Assembly (NCBI RefSeq): GCF_024806495.1
Contig: NZ_JANUFF010000004.1
Location: forward strand, 347,244 to 411,243
Origin: Chryseobacterium sp. JUb7
GTDB taxonomy: Bacteria; Bacteroidota; Bacteroidia; Flavobacteriales; Weeksellaceae
Reading direction: 5' to 3'
DNA length: 64,000 nucleotides
Positions 62,960 to 64,000 of this stretch are shown here, piece after piece. The position numbers and the translations under genes were made by a program. The notes beneath the pieces are model-generated. The model made no database searches. It was given only the letters and a program-made list of their open reading frames with translations, and had not been told where the DNA came from. The number at the start of each line of letters is the position of its first letter. The stretch's first letter is position 1.

Positions 62960-63900
62960 AAAACGTGATTTAATGTAAACATAATACTATTTTAATATAT
63001 TTTAACAGACTTATATTAATAAAAATAAAATTAATCTAAATCGTAAACAATTAGTTTATAAAAAAATAATAAAATTAATCACATTTTAGTGATACGTGAA
63101 AAAAATTAATAAAAAAATCTATATCATTTAATACAGATTTTTGTACTGCTTATTACTTAAACGTTTTAGCAAAATAAAAACAGGAAAAAGTATTGCCTAA
63201 AATTATCCCGAAGGATCGCATCGGAATTATTACAAATTTAAATAGTGGAAATATATCAAGTTTAAATAACAGTTCATTCACATTGAGATTTACACATTAA
63301 TTATTTGAGTAAGAAAATAAAGAACTATTGATCCGTAAAATTGTATTAACTAAGCCCCCGAGATTTAAACCAGGAGATACAAGTACATAATTTATAATGG
63401 ATGTCAAGCAAAAAGATTAAGATGATCTCTCGCAGGTAAAATAGACAATGGTGACTTAGATTTTAAAAAAAATTTTTAATTCTGAAGATCATTAATAAAA
63501 AAACAAATAGTTAGAATGTGGACACGATAATGCACATATTATTCTAATACGATTCTTATATCCCTCCAGGATAACAAAATTTGTGGATATTAATTATGGA
63601 TAAAAGTATTCCTGTAATGATGAGTATTTCTATTTGGATATTAAAAGATAATGAGTGATCCGCGAAGTGGCGATTTACTTCAGGATAGGATGGCAATTCT
63701 GTCTGGTTTTATATAATATTCTTAACCTCTATATGGTGTATGGATTCTTCCGGGATTATAAACCCAGTGTAAGAAAGATCGTGATATGAAGATTGAAGAT
63801 TTCAAGCCGGGAATTATCAACAGTTCGCCCCTACAGGGCTCAATTAAACATAACATATTTTCATAATCTATGAACAGACCGCTCCTACGGAGCTCCCCGC
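62960..63900. other. Long AT-rich intergenic region
   Basis: Nearly 1 kb without a credible gene on either strand. The first 250 bases are very AT-rich and should contain the susC promoter, though no exact TAnnTTTG is close to the start codon. From about 63700 the base composition becomes more balanced and short palindromes appear, the remains of a repeat element. Confidence 0.7.
63827..63893. repeat. Two small palindromes of a degenerate interspersed element
   Basis: GCCC-ctaca-GGGC (63827-63839) and GCTCC-tac-GGAGC (63881-63893) are hairpins of the form CTACRG, spaced 41 bases apart. They precede the heptamer tandem repeat and look like one composite element. Confidence 0.55.
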
Positions 63901-64000
63901 AATAGGCAATAGGCAATAGGCAATAGGCAATAGGCAATAGGCAATAGGCAATAGGCAATAGGCAATAGGCAATAGGCAATAGGCAATAGGCAATAGGCAA
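63901..64000. repeat. Heptamer tandem repeat (AATAGGC)n, at least 14 copies
   Basis: AATAGGC repeats without a single change for the final 100 bases, 14 full copies plus two bases, and continues beyond the window. All six frames are low-complexity; on the minus strand one gives PIAYCLL repeats, which is not a real protein. Confidence 0.97.

Noticed and set aside
63722..64000. Minus-strand open frame with PIAYCLL repeats
   Set aside because: It is the translation of the heptamer tandem array and has no start context or homology.
63901..64000. Possible CRISPR array
   Set aside because: The 7-base units are directly joined with no spacers, and no cas gene is present.

Overview
The window looks like chromosomal DNA of a flavobacterium close to Chryseobacterium (Bacteroidota, Weeksellaceae). 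The phylum is well supported: several secreted proteins end in type IX secretion (T9SS) sorting domains, there are three SusC/SusD pairs, promoters resemble TTTG-N19-TAnnTTTG, and the DNA is AT-rich with short intergenic hairpin terminators. The genus is inference. I saw no tRNA, rRNA or CRISPR array.

Layout. 1-13 kb is mostly secreted or housekeeping: a partial M16 peptidase, a DPH6-like ATP pyrophosphatase, a Cthe_2159-type beta-helix protein with a T9SS partner, a serine hydrolase lipoprotein, a 2H phosphoesterase, an M64 peptidase, ruvC, two small lipoproteins and an M43 peptidase. A DUF4407 membrane protein follows.

14.4-20.7 kb is an accessory graveyard of polymorphic-toxin parts. Three decayed Rhs core fragments and at least six C-terminal tips stand head to tail. 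Each is followed by a small gene starting at or within a few bases of the tip's stop codon, as toxin/immunity pairs do. Tips are broken by single-base frameshifts and nonsense codons, while all six downstream small genes are open. A transposase fragment lies inside.

20.8-35.9 kb: a second M43 peptidase, a peroxiredoxin and a DsbA-like protein, guaB, an ECF sigma/anti-sigma-like/DUF4252/DUF2807 cluster, a lipoprotein carrying a complete JAMM metal-site pattern plus a small exported partner, a GlmU-like protein, rpmE2, a beta-helix lipoprotein, a MazG-like protein and aroA, which is flanked by inverted repeat copies.

36-52.4 kb reads as a phospholipid and organophosphate scavenging region. One susC-susD pair is followed by a fused glycerophosphodiesterase/alkaline phosphatase. 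A second, oppositely oriented pair is followed by a phosphocholine-specific phospholipase C. An SDR and a BamA/TamA-like barrel protein (TTG start) sit between.

52.6-58 kb is the most unusual locus: five exported proteins in one operon (major subunit-like protein, PapD-like chaperone, usher-like barrel protein, paralogous subunit, Cys-containing putative tip protein), with a strong hairpin after the first gene. It resembles a chaperone-usher assembly system built from divergent parts. A third SusC/SusD pair follows, then about 1 kb without genes ending in a heptamer tandem repeat that runs off the window.
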